A DNA stretch of 64,000 bases from CAYUQT01 sp964596165 (GTDB lineage: Bacteria; Planctomycetota; Phycisphaerae; UBA1845; JAFGLZ01), in contig CAZQTW010000015.1 of assembly GCA_964596165.1 (NCBI GenBank), forward strand, positions 1 to 64,000, in the 5' to 3' direction. Position numbers and translations under genes: made by a program. Under the pieces are notes generated by a model. The model was not told the DNA's origin. It worked only from the letters and a program-made list of their open reading frames with translations, and made no database searches. The first letter of the stretch is position 1, and every line of letters begins with the position of its first letter. Shown one piece after another: positions 43,264 to 51,802 of the stretch.

Positions 43264-43291
43264 ACAATAGCAATTCAAAGCGGTTACGCAA
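43264..43291 (-). promoter_or_regulatory. Promoter of the STAS-ATPase operon
   Basis: On the minus strand TTGCGT (43286-43291), a 16-nt spacer and TATTGT (43264-43269), 32 nt upstream of the ATG at 43231. Confidence 0.5.
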
Positions 43292-43568
43292 GATCGCGCA
43301 CGGGGATTGACCGCCCCCTTCTCGTCCCCTATCGGCATCCCGGCGTCGCGACCTGATCAAAAGCCTCTCAAACTCATGCTAACGGCACGCAGCTACCCCG
43401 ACGCCGGCGGTCTTGGAGCCGAATGACGTTGCGCGTCTCCGGCGCCGCACAATCGATACCGAATCCGAACCTCGGGACAGAAAACGCCCTTCATGGGATT
43501 GCCGGTCTCACGCGTCCATCCGCTCCCGGCCTGCGCCGGTTGGCAACGGAACGCGTGCGGCGGTCCGT
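43292..43568. other. Intergenic region between the STAS and Gfo/Idh genes
   Basis: Together with the STAS promoter this makes about 340 non-coding bases. No gene, strong hairpin or repeat was identified; it contains the 3' end region of the Gfo/Idh transcript from the right. Confidence 0.4.
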
Positions 43569-44828
43569 CTACAACTTCCAGGGCGCCCGCATCGGACGTT
43601 CCAGAAACGTGTTGGCCTCCTCGTCACCGACGAAGGTCTCCTGCGCCGGGTCCCACCTGAGTTTACGGCCCGTCCAGCGCGCGATGTTGCCGAGGTGGCA
43701 CATGGTCGCAGTCCGGTGGCCGATCTCGACGTCGGCCACGGGCATCTTTCGGGACCGGATGCAGTCCAGCCAGTTCTGCATGTGATGGAGGCTCTTGTAG
43801 AGATGTACGTCGGAGCCGCTCAAGGGTTCCTTGCCCAATTCCACGGGATCGCACACGCACTTGCCGCGATCGATGAGAATCTTGCCCTTCTCGCCGATGA
43901 ACAGCCCGCCTCCGTGCGGTCCCTTGTCGTCCAGCTTGACCATGATTCCGTTGGCGTATTTGAAGGTTACGGGACATTTGAGCCCTTGGCCCTCGGGCCA
44001 AACCTCGACCGGGCCGCTTTCGTCCATGCCGAGCGCCCACTGGATGATGTCCAGCCCGTGCGCGCCCCAGCCCGTCATCTCGCCGCCGGACCAGGCCCGG
44101 AACGATATCCAGCCGGCCTCGGTTCCGCGCACACGGGGCAAATAGATCTCCTCGTGATAGGGGTGCAACGGCGTCTGACCCAGCCACATGTCCCAATCCA
44201 AACCTTCTGGAACGGGCTGTTCGGGCAGGTTCGGTTCCCACGGACTTGGATAGTTGTTGGCGTGGACGACCTGGATCTTCCCGATCCGGCCATTGCGGAC
44301 GAGTTCGCAGCCGAATCGGCACTGTTCCATCGACCGCTGCTGGCTGCCGGTCTGAAAGACCCGCTTGTGCTTGCGGACGGCCTCGACCATCGCCCGCCCT
44401 TCGCGGACGGTCAGCGTCATGGGCTTTTCGCAGTAGACGTCCTTGCCGGCCTGGCAGGCGTGGATCGAGTTCAGGGCGTGCCAGTGATCCGGCGTGGTGA
44501 CGATGACGGCATCGACCTCCTTCGACTCAAGCAGTTTGCGATAGTCCTTGTGCGTCTTCCACGACCTGCCCTTGGCTAATTCGTCGAGGCGCCTCTGGTT
44601 GACGTCGCTGATGGCCACGATCTGCGCGTCTTTGGGCAGGTTCATGATCTCGCGTGCCCGCCGCCCGACACCGATGTAGCCGATATTGATGCGATCGTTG
44701 GCCCCCGGGCGGCCCGGAGCGGCAAGCACACCGGAGGGGATCAGATACGGGAGCGCCGACGCCGACGCCGCGAGTCTCGCCCCCTTGACCAAGAACGTCC
44801 GACGTGAAGACCCATTCAAGCCAGCCAC
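43569..44828 (-). CDS. Tat-exported Gfo/Idh/MocA oxidoreductase
   Basis: 419 aa. The GTG at 44828 is chosen because GGAGGAGA lies just upstream; an in-frame ATG at 44867 precedes that site. SSRRTFLVKGARLAAS is the twin-arginine signal. GYIGVGRRARE (Rossmann), TTPDHWHALNSIHA and EKPMTLT (catalytic Lys) follow. GWGAHGLDIIQWALG supplies the C-terminal active-site His/Asp. It belongs to the same planctomycete group as the gene at 17245 but is not a recent duplicate. It is a single gene on the minus strand before the HEPN/MNT pair. Confidence 0.88.
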   Translation of the reverse strand: MAGLNGSSRRTFLVKGARLAASASALPYLIPSGVLAAPGRPGANDRINIGYIGVGRRAREIMNLPKDAQIVAISDVNQRRLDELAKGRSWKTHKDYRKLLESKEVDAVIVTTPDHWHALNSIHACQAGKDVYCEKPMTLTVREGRAMVEAVRKHKRVFQTGSQQRSMEQCRFGCELVRNGRIGKIQVVHANNYPSPWEPNLPEQPVPEGLDWDMWLGQTPLHPYHEEIYLPRVRGTEAGWISFRAWSGGEMTGWGAHGLDIIQWALGMDESGPVEVWPEGQGLKCPVTFKYANGIMVKLDDKGPHGGGLFIGEKGKILIDRGKCVCDPVELGKEPLSGSDVHLYKSLHHMQNWLDCIRSRKMPVADVEIGHRTATMCHLGNIARWTGRKLRWDPAQETFVGDEEANTFLERPMRAPWKL

Positions 44829-44885
44829 CGTCTCTCCTCCCTTGGCTGCCTGCGCAGCTTGGCGCATATGCCTCTACAAAGCATG

Positions 44886-45284
44886 TTACGAAACGTGAGG
44901 TCGAATTGCGTCGCGGACCTTGCGCGCGATACTCACCGCCTCCTCCGCATCAGCACGGGTGATAGGGTCCCATTCACCGGGATAGCGGACCTCAACCGAG
45001 TAGCGATTGATGGTGGCCATCTCTCCGCGGTCGAGATCGAAATTGACTTCAGTCGACAGCAGATGAAGTAGATCCAGCAGATCATGCGTCTTCGGGAACG
45101 GCACGGAACGAAGCGTCAGAAGCGCCTTAAGGTACTTCTCCGCACACTGCTGAGCGTGAAAGCAGACGGTTCCAAGCGGGCAATCTTCCGTCAACGTCAG
45201 CGTGTGATCGGCGTTCCTGAGATCTTCCTCCGCCTTCTCCATCCACTGACGGACCAGTCGCAGGGTCTCAGGCCGCTCGTTCAT
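44886..45284 (-). CDS. HEPN-domain protein (partner of MNT nucleotidyltransferase)
   Basis: 132 aa. The ATG at 45284 follows GGGAGGG on the minus strand. All-helical HEPN signature: WMEKAEEDLRNADHTL, then CFHAQQCAEKYLKALL and PFPKTHDLLDLL. It overlaps the MNT gene by 17 nt. HEPN/MNT pairs are type II or VII toxin-antitoxin systems in which HEPN is the ribonuclease toxin and MNT modifies it. The HEPN RxxxxxH-type catalytic motif is not perfect here, so toxicity is uncertain. Confidence 0.85.
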   Translation of the reverse strand: MNERPETLRLVRQWMEKAEEDLRNADHTLTLTEDCPLGTVCFHAQQCAEKYLKALLTLRSVPFPKTHDLLDLLHLLSTEVNFDLDRGEMATINRYSVEVRYPGEWDPITRADAEEAVSIARKVRDAIRPHVS

Positions 45285-45624
45285 AGAGTACCCTCCCCTC
45301 GCGAAGCGCCGGGTAGATAATGCCTCCCACGACGTCGCGGTACCGTTCGACCTCATCCGGTGTCACCACGATAATGTCCTTAGGCAAGCCTACGTCTGCC
45401 AACGCCGCGTCGATTTGGGCCGCGTGTTTGCGCTTCGATGTCGTCACGCGGGTGACCACCAGGAGATCTACATCGCTGTCGGGTCCCGGATTTCCTCGCG
45501 CAAACGAACCAAATAGAATGATCTTCTCGGGTTGGAAATGGTGCACAATCCGGCGGACCATTTCCGCGATCTTGGCCTCGGACTGTTCTACTCGATCACC
45601 GTTCACAATGGTTGCCCTCGTCAC
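45268..45624 (-). CDS. MNT-type minimal nucleotidyltransferase (HEPN antitoxin)
   Basis: 118 aa. GTG at 45624 preceded by GAAGGGGCT; a second GTG at 45606 is possible. The nucleotidyltransferase motif IILFGSFARGN, then DSDVDLLVV (both metal Asp residues present), defines the MNT fold. MNT partners of HEPN proteins can AMPylate and neutralise the toxin. It is first in the two-gene operon, overlapping the HEPN gene by 17 nt. Confidence 0.88.
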   Translation of the reverse strand: MTRATIVNGDRVEQSEAKIAEMVRRIVHHFQPEKIILFGSFARGNPGPDSDVDLLVVTRVTTSKRKHAAQIDAALADVGLPKDIIVVTPDEVERYRDVVGGIIYPALREGRVLYERAA

Positions 45625-45752
45625 AGCCCCTTCGGGAAGTGAAACATCATTCTACAGTGCGAGGCGCGTGTCGAACACTCTGTCAGGCGATTCGAGTCGT
45701 GTCATCCGCTCGAGGCGGACAATGCGCCAGACGACCAGGCCCGCGATCCTCC

Positions 45753-46955
45753 CTACCGCCCAAGCACGTCCCGAATCACCTCAAGATAACCCATCTTGTA
45801 CACCGTGTCAGGCTCGAGATAGCTGCCTTCCGTCCATTCGTTCCATGCGTTGATCGTCAGGATCTTCGGACCGGACTTTTGGTCATCCAGAAAGGCCTTG
45901 CACTTCGCCAGTGCCCGCTTGAACTCCTCGGGGGTGTTGCCCACCAGGACGGTCGTGAACGGATAACCGTGGTGTTTGTACTCGTCGGTTTGCCTCGTCC
46001 GCGGGCTAGGGTCCCAGCCCATGCTCACGTTGGGGTAGTAGGGCACCTTCCACTGCGCCCGAAACTTCGGCCACAGTGCCGCCGACCGGTCGGCCCATTC
46101 CCTATAGGAGGCGGTCGGAAACGTGTTCGGGTAGTCGTGGTGCACCCAGCAGTACGACGTGACGCTGTCGAAGCCCAGCTTGGCCAGCATCTCCTCGGGG
46201 TTCTTCACGGTCCGCTCGTTGGGCAGAATCTTGATGCCCCACATCACCGCATTTAGATGCAGCTCGCCGACGCCGGCGGCCTTGGCCCTGGCGCGAAAAC
46301 CGTCGATCGCCTCGCGGGCCTTCTCGATGCCGCCGAGCCCGTCCACGAGCGTCATCAACTCGTAGATTGAGAAGTATGGCCTCCCCTCGATCCGCCAGTA
46401 GTTCGGTTGAGAGAAGTAGGTCTTGATGATGTGGTCGGTCGCCTTCTCCCACGTCTCGCCCGTGACCGGACCTGGGTAGAGCAGCTCGGCCTTCTTGCCT
46501 GCCTTGGCCGGGAAGATGTCGATCCAGTCGTGATTGGCCCACATCAGAGCGAACTTCACTCGATCGCGATTCCTTGCCTTGAGAAACCCTCTCTCCAGGC
46601 ATCGGTCGAGATAAGGCCCTCTATCATGCCAATACCAGTCGAAGATCCATGCCGTCACGCCGTGGTCGGCAGCGGCATCAATCTTCCTGGCCATCACGTT
46701 CGGATCGGACTCGTCCTCATAGCCCCACAGCGGCACTTTGGGTTGAGCGTGACCTTCGAATCGCGGCTTGGCGGCCCTGATCAGATCCCATTCGGTCCAG
46801 CCAGGGCCGTACCGTTCCTCATTACGCGGATCGGGGTGATAGCTCGGGAAGTAGTAGGCAGCGACCTGATACCGATCGGCGGCCGAAGCGGCGTTCATGG
46901 CCAATCCCCCGATAAGGAGCAGACACAGGATGACGGTGATGCCAGGCGACCTCAC
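45753..46955 (-). CDS. Secreted GH99-like (WbsX-type) glycosidase domain protein
   Basis: 400 aa. The GTG at 46955 is preceded by AAGGAG at 5 nt; the ATG at 46982 lacks one. A signal peptide (to NAASAAD) is followed by VAAYYFPSYHPDPRNEERYG and GWTEWDLIRAAKPRF, the opening of the GH99-like/WbsX domain. AWIFDWYWHDRGPYLDRCLE and the C-terminal INAWNEWTEGSYLEPD complete the signature. GH99 enzymes are endo-alpha-mannosidases; the WbsX-like branch is mostly uncharacterised. It is divergent from the M20 peptidase. Confidence 0.85.
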   Translation of the reverse strand: MRSPGITVILCLLLIGGLAMNAASAADRYQVAAYYFPSYHPDPRNEERYGPGWTEWDLIRAAKPRFEGHAQPKVPLWGYEDESDPNVMARKIDAAADHGVTAWIFDWYWHDRGPYLDRCLERGFLKARNRDRVKFALMWANHDWIDIFPAKAGKKAELLYPGPVTGETWEKATDHIIKTYFSQPNYWRIEGRPYFSIYELMTLVDGLGGIEKAREAIDGFRARAKAAGVGELHLNAVMWGIKILPNERTVKNPEEMLAKLGFDSVTSYCWVHHDYPNTFPTASYREWADRSAALWPKFRAQWKVPYYPNVSMGWDPSPRTRQTDEYKHHGYPFTTVLVGNTPEEFKRALAKCKAFLDDQKSGPKILTINAWNEWTEGSYLEPDTVYKMGYLEVIRDVLGR

Positions 46956-47077
46956 GTGAACTCCTTTCGACGAGGGCCCCATGCCATTGTGTGTTGGGAT
47001 GGGGCGCGATTTTGCCCCCCTTGCGGTATCATGCCCGACAAAGCAAGGGAATCATTATCATAACTGGACCGTCTGCA

Positions 47078-48271
47078 ATGTCACATACCGCGAATTCCCC
47101 AGGAACAACACTGCATGGCTGGCCAACCGCAGTGGAAGAGCTTCTACAGCGCCTGGTTAGCTTCAACACCGTCAATCCGAAGATGTCCGGCCGACCGGCC
47201 GACGAGGCCGGGATGGCGGACTATCTGGCCTCGCTCGCCGCGGGAGCGGGGTTCACCAGCCGTCGATTGCCCGTTCCCGACGAGGCGGACAACCTGCTGA
47301 TCACGCACCGCGTACGTGATGGTGCTCCCTGGATACTCTTTGTCAGTCACATGGACACCGTCGACGTCGAGCCGACGATGCCGGAACCGTTTGTCGGCCG
47401 GATCCGTGAGGGGCGGATCTACGGCCGCGGTGCTTGCGACACCAAGGGTACAGGCGCCGCCGCGTTCTGGGCGCTCCGGCAGTACGCATCTCAACGCGAT
47501 CAGCCCAACAACGTTGCGATCCTCTTCACCGTCGACGAAGAGAATCATAAGGGCGGCATCCTGTCGTTCATCAACCATGACCTGTCGGCACTGGGTTGGC
47601 GGCCGGCGGGGGCGATCGTCTGCGAACCGACGGATCTTCATCCGATTGTTGCGCACAATGGACTGGTGCGATGGCGGATTCGGACGCGCGGCGTCTCGGC
47701 CCATTCCTCCGACCCGAGTCGCGGCCGGTCGGCAATCAGCATGATGTGCAAGGTCGTTCAAGCCATCGAGTCGCGGTACATCCCGGCCCTTTCCGCCGAG
47801 CATTCGCTGACGGGCAAGGCCCAGTGCAGCATCAACCTGATCAAGGGCGGGACGGTGATCAACGCCATCCCGGCCGACTGTGAAGTCCATATCGACCGGC
47901 GCGTCGTGCCCGGTGAGGACCCGGCAAGCGTCCTTCCAGCCGTCGAGCGGATCCTCGACGATCTCCGCCGTGAGGACCCGAACCTGAACGTCGAGCAGGA
48001 TCAGGCGTTCGTCGACCCATCGCTCGATTCGACCGCCAATCGGCAATGGACGGCCCGCATTGGAGCGGTCCTGAGCAAGCTGGGCCTTGATCCGACGCCG
48101 TTGGGCGCCAAGTACGGCACGGAGGCCAGCAACCTCGGACAGGCGGGCATCGAGGCCGTTGTGATCGGCCCCGGCAGCGTGGCCCAGGCCCACACGATCG
48201 ACGAGTGGCTTGCCCTGGACCAACTCAGGCTTGCATGCGACCTGTACCTCGAAATAATGAAGCGCCCATAA
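47078..48271 (+). CDS. M20-family metallopeptidase (ArgE/DapE/ACY1-like)
   Basis: 397 aa from the ATG at 47078. Zinc-site motifs are VSHMDTVDVEP (His, Asp), RGACDTKGTGAAA (bridging Asp), VDEENHKGG (catalytic Glu pair) and CEPTDLHP; the late His is in QAHTIDEW. It hydrolyses an N-acyl or peptide bond of a small substrate in the cytoplasm. The exact substrate (acetyl-ornithine, succinyl-DAP or a dipeptide) is not decided by sequence. It is followed 14 nt later by an amidohydrolase, so the pair may be one operon. Confidence 0.88.
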   Translation: MSHTANSPGTTLHGWPTAVEELLQRLVSFNTVNPKMSGRPADEAGMADYLASLAAGAGFTSRRLPVPDEADNLLITHRVRDGAPWILFVSHMDTVDVEPTMPEPFVGRIREGRIYGRGACDTKGTGAAAFWALRQYASQRDQPNNVAILFTVDEENHKGGILSFINHDLSALGWRPAGAIVCEPTDLHPIVAHNGLVRWRIRTRGVSAHSSDPSRGRSAISMMCKVVQAIESRYIPALSAEHSLTGKAQCSINLIKGGTVINAIPADCEVHIDRRVVPGEDPASVLPAVERILDDLRREDPNLNVEQDQAFVDPSLDSTANRQWTARIGAVLSKLGLDPTPLGAKYGTEASNLGQAGIEAVVIGPGSVAQAHTIDEWLALDQLRLACDLYLEIMKRP

Positions 48272-48285
48272 TAAGGAGTCCCACC

Positions 48286-49146
48286 ATGTCCGACATGCCG
48301 ATACGCGCCGACGCCCACATCCACCTCTTCGAGACGAGTTTCCTGGGCGGTTCGTTCACGAAGCGACCCGGCGTGCGGATCAATGAGGTGGCACTCTACA
48401 AGTCGTTGGCCGACGATCACGGCGTGAAGGCCGCACTGGTCGTCGGGTATGCGGGGACGACGTGGGCCGCGGGCAACAACGCCTTCCTGGTCCGGATTAT
48501 TCCTCAGCACGAGTGGGTTCGGCCGACCGCGTACGTCGACATGCCGGATACGCTGACGGTATCGATATTGGAGGAACGCCGGCAGCAGGGATTCGTCGGC
48601 GTCAGCTTCTACATCTGGGCCCAGGACAAGGCCGATTCCCTCGGACGCGTGACCGATGACATCTGGGCATGGTTGACGGCCCACCGCTGGCTGATCAGCA
48701 CAAACTCGATGCCGGCGTTTTGGCCGGCGTGGATCCCGGTTCTGAAGCGATTCCCCGAGATTCGCTTGGTCATGTCGCACTTGGGTCAGCCCCAGGCGGT
48801 GTCCGAGCCGCCGCCCGCCGATGTGGTCCGCAAGAACATGAGCGCGATCGTCGCGCTCGCCCAGTTTCCGGGTCCTCGAGTCAAACTGAGCGGGTTCTAC
48901 GGGTGCACGATCCCCCGCCACGAGTATCCCCATCAGGCCGCCTGGCCCTATGTCCAGGCCTTGATCAAGGAGTTCGGCGTCGGACGGCTGGTGTGGGGCT
49001 CCGACTTCAGCCCGTGCCTCGATCACCTGACGTTCCCGCAGACATTCGGCGTGTTCTCAAAGATGCCGTTCCTCAGCGACGCCGATCGCCGGCGGATTGA
49101 AGGCCGGAACCTCCTCGACCTGCTCGGCGAGGTCAAGACGGGCTGA
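48286..49146 (+). CDS. Amidohydrolase-2 family protein (decarboxylase/lactonase-like)
   Basis: 286 aa. The ATG at 48286 follows AAGGAG. RADAHIHLFE (HxH metal motif), MSHLGQPQAV (His) and LVWGSDFSPCLDH (Asp) are the metal-dependent hydrolase residues of the amidohydrolase-2 family, which contains lactonases and non-oxidative decarboxylases. No signal peptide is seen. Cotranscription with the M20 gene is likely. Its last 14 nt overlap the convergent end of the transglutaminase-like gene. Confidence 0.83.
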   Translation: MSDMPIRADAHIHLFETSFLGGSFTKRPGVRINEVALYKSLADDHGVKAALVVGYAGTTWAAGNNAFLVRIIPQHEWVRPTAYVDMPDTLTVSILEERRQQGFVGVSFYIWAQDKADSLGRVTDDIWAWLTAHRWLISTNSMPAFWPAWIPVLKRFPEIRLVMSHLGQPQAVSEPPPADVVRKNMSAIVALAQFPGPRVKLSGFYGCTIPRHEYPHQAAWPYVQALIKEFGVGRLVWGSDFSPCLDHLTFPQTFGVFSKMPFLSDADRRRIEGRNLLDLLGEVKTG

Positions 49147-51634
49147 CAAGAAGATCGAAGACCTGATCGCCCTGCCGGCTCGGCAAATCCTTCGTGAATC
49201 TGTCATTGCCCGTTCGCGGCTCGAAGGTGGCCGTCACCCGCAAGCGTACCGCGTGCGTTCCCGTGCTGCCCGCCGGCGGTGTGCCGGTCAGCACGCCGGT
49301 CTTGGGATCGACCGACAGCCACTTCGGACCTTCGGCCAGGGCGAAGCTGAGCAATTCCTGTTCCCAAAACTTGTTCTCCGGTTGCTCGTACCGGTGCTGG
49401 AGGTCGCCCATGTCGCGGATGGTTTTGGGTTCATACCGATATGCCTCGCCGATGCGGGCCCCCACCACAGGTTTGGTCCAAATGAACGGATGCGGCATCT
49501 CGACGTAATCGCTGCACCCGCTGTGCGTGCCGTGGCGATCGACGGCCACAACACGATAATAGCACCGGTTCAGATTCTCCCCGCGCTCGACACCGGGGGG
49601 TATCCGTTCGATTGCGGCGCTGCCGGCCACGATCATTTTCGTTTCGGTCGTCCGACCCAGGTAGTTACCGGGCACCTTACCCAGCGTCGCAACCTCGTGG
49701 GGCTCTTTGGCGACGCTGAATCCCTTGATGTCGCTGCCGTAGACCTCGTAAGCCACGGGGCGCTCGCCGCGCGGATTCGGTTGCCACGACAGGGTGAATA
49801 CCCCGTCGCCCGGGACCAACGTGACGGCAACCGGCACGCGCGGGCCGGCCCAGCGGAATGTCCGGGTTTGGGTCCAATCGCTCCAGATGCCCTTGTCGTT
49901 CTGGGCGCGAACTTGCCAATGGTACGTCTCCTCCGGCGAATAGATGCCCCAGAACGGCACCGCGAACTCGTTGCCCTTGTAGATCACATCCAGGCCCGGT
50001 CGATAGGGATACCGCATCGCGGGGTCTCGGCTGACGCGCAGATGATAGGCGACCGCGCCCGTCGTGGGCTGCCATGTGTAGGCCACAACGTCATTGCGAA
50101 GCGTCCCACCGTCGGGCGGGTGGGTCAACGTCGGCGCCGACAGAGGCCGCGTGGCCGTCGTCTCTCGCCAGCGATACGTCACGCGGACCTTGCGGTCGTC
50201 CTTGGAGTCGTCGGTGTAGACAACCTTGTTGTCCCCCAACCGCAGCCGCGGCAAAGCGATCGGTGAGACCATGACGTCGCCGCAAAGGCTCAGATGGGTC
50301 AGCACAGCCGCCCTCTTCGCACTCTTGGACATCAGCCGAACGCGAACGCCAAACGCATATTTCGGCGGCCCTTGGGTCGGACCGATCGCCTTGTCGATCT
50401 CCACGTCTGCCCGTCTCCCGCCCGGCCCCGTTGATTCCCAAACAGTGATAGGCTTCGTCTTGTCCGTGGACCACGCCTCGATAACCGCCCGGTCGCCGGT
50501 GTCGCGCAGGTGGAAGTCCGCCGTCACCCGCCCGCCGCAGAAGATGAACGGGCTGGTCATCGTGTAGACCAGTTCGCCCCCCGCGCTGTCGCCGGCGACG
50601 ACGGTTCGGCCCTCCGAGGAAGCGCGCGAAACGTCCTGCGCCTCGGTTGCGCCAAAGCGATCCGCGGTCAGAGGCGGTTCGTAGATAACCTTCGAATTGC
50701 CCACGAATCTTCGGCCGTGGCCTTCCTCCTCACGGGCCCACTTGCCGACGTTGTCCCAGCGATACTCCATCCGTTCGCCGGGTCGCAGGTTCACGCGGAT
50801 CTGATAGCCCCGGACAATGATCTCGGTCCGTCCGTCGTCACGACCAAACATGGCGGCACAGGACTGGCTGGTCCCCCAGCCACTGAACAGGGGTCCATAG
50901 TGCAGCTCGCGGTGGGCCAGGTCGTGATCGCGCGCAACCGCGTCGCCGCCCACCGGCAGGTTGTTCTCGCGATCAAGATAGAAAACACTCTCATCGATGT
51001 CCATGAACTGCCAACGCTTCTCGGCGAAGACCTCGCACATCATGTGGCCATGAAGACACCGCACGAAGGGCTTGGGCTCACGGAACCCCGCTGCGTGGAA
51101 CAGGCTGGATCCGAACGAACCGGCATCGTCGCACAGCCCCGATCCGAGCCCCATGAGCATTTTGACCGGGTCGTGCATTTCCTGGGGAAAGTGAGAGCCG
51201 AAGATCGGGTCGTCGTGGTGCCGATTTGACCGGCTGAACTCCCAGATGAGATAGATCTTCTCCTGGTCGGTCTTGGCGGAGGCGAGGGCCTCGCGAAGCA
51301 GGCTGTCGATCGTGTACCAGTCACCCCGACCGTTGACGATCACCTTAACGTTTTCAACCGTGGTCGTGCCGACGTTGGCAATCGTCAGCGATTCGTTCGG
51401 CTGCCAGCCGATGTGCCACGTCTCGTTGTGGCGGGTCATGGCGTGGTCCATGTCGACGGTCCCCCCCATGCGGATGCTGTACTCGTGTCGCGGTACGGCG
51501 ATCTCAACCGCGTGTTCCTTCTTCACATGCGGCAGATCGTTGTCCTGCCAAGGCAGCGGCGTCGCGCCGAGCGACGAAGCCGCTACGAGCAGGACGACGC
51601 CGAACGATTGATGCAGGCGAATTGACGCACTCAT
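49133..51634 (-). CDS. Secreted transglutaminase-like protein with Ig/FN3-type domains
   Basis: 833 aa. The ATG at 51634 follows GGGAGAGG. Signal peptide is about residues 1-24. The transglutaminase-type triad is visible: Cys168 (GLCDDAG), His197 (GHMMCEV) and Asp212 (FMDID). After it come beta-rich domains: an FN3-like part (PTLTHPPDGGTLRNDVVAYT, YHWQVRAQNDKGIWSDWT) and a putative Ig domain near the end (YEPKTIRDMG, PKWLSVDPKTGVLTGTPPA). This may cross-link or cleave extracellular proteins. No precise function is known. Convergent with the amidohydrolase (14 nt overlap). Confidence 0.7.
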   Translation of the reverse strand: MSASIRLHQSFGVVLLVAASSLGATPLPWQDNDLPHVKKEHAVEIAVPRHEYSIRMGGTVDMDHAMTRHNETWHIGWQPNESLTIANVGTTTVENVKVIVNGRGDWYTIDSLLREALASAKTDQEKIYLIWEFSRSNRHHDDPIFGSHFPQEMHDPVKMLMGLGSGLCDDAGSFGSSLFHAAGFREPKPFVRCLHGHMMCEVFAEKRWQFMDIDESVFYLDRENNLPVGGDAVARDHDLAHRELHYGPLFSGWGTSQSCAAMFGRDDGRTEIIVRGYQIRVNLRPGERMEYRWDNVGKWAREEEGHGRRFVGNSKVIYEPPLTADRFGATEAQDVSRASSEGRTVVAGDSAGGELVYTMTSPFIFCGGRVTADFHLRDTGDRAVIEAWSTDKTKPITVWESTGPGGRRADVEIDKAIGPTQGPPKYAFGVRVRLMSKSAKRAAVLTHLSLCGDVMVSPIALPRLRLGDNKVVYTDDSKDDRKVRVTYRWRETTATRPLSAPTLTHPPDGGTLRNDVVAYTWQPTTGAVAYHLRVSRDPAMRYPYRPGLDVIYKGNEFAVPFWGIYSPEETYHWQVRAQNDKGIWSDWTQTRTFRWAGPRVPVAVTLVPGDGVFTLSWQPNPRGERPVAYEVYGSDIKGFSVAKEPHEVATLGKVPGNYLGRTTETKMIVAGSAAIERIPPGVERGENLNRCYYRVVAVDRHGTHSGCSDYVEMPHPFIWTKPVVGARIGEAYRYEPKTIRDMGDLQHRYEQPENKFWEQELLSFALAEGPKWLSVDPKTGVLTGTPPAGSTGTHAVRLRVTATFEPRTGNDRFTKDLPSRQGDQVFDLLVSPS

Positions 51635-51683
51635 TGCCTCTCCCTCGCTCAAACACGTCGTATCGAACAACCAGTCGCCGCGT

Positions 51684-51717
51684 CCTTCCTCCTTGCCAAG
51701 GGGGGATTGAGGGGGCC
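51684..51717. repeat. Dispersed intergenic repeat, copy 2
   Basis: CTTGCCAAGGGGGGATTGAGGG, matching copy 1 at 27914. It contains the small palindrome CCTTGCCAAGG. It lies between two large secreted-protein genes. Confidence 0.5.
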
Positions 51718-51802
51718 TGTCCGCGGCTCATTCGGAACGCCGTTCGCAACGCCGGCGTGTCTCCGGCCTGCAACGCGCGCCGCGATACGCCCCTTCATTC
51801 AA

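Noticed and set aside
49097..50266. Plus-strand open frame opposite the transglutaminase-like gene
   Set aside because: It overlaps the end of the real amidohydrolase and has no family signature.
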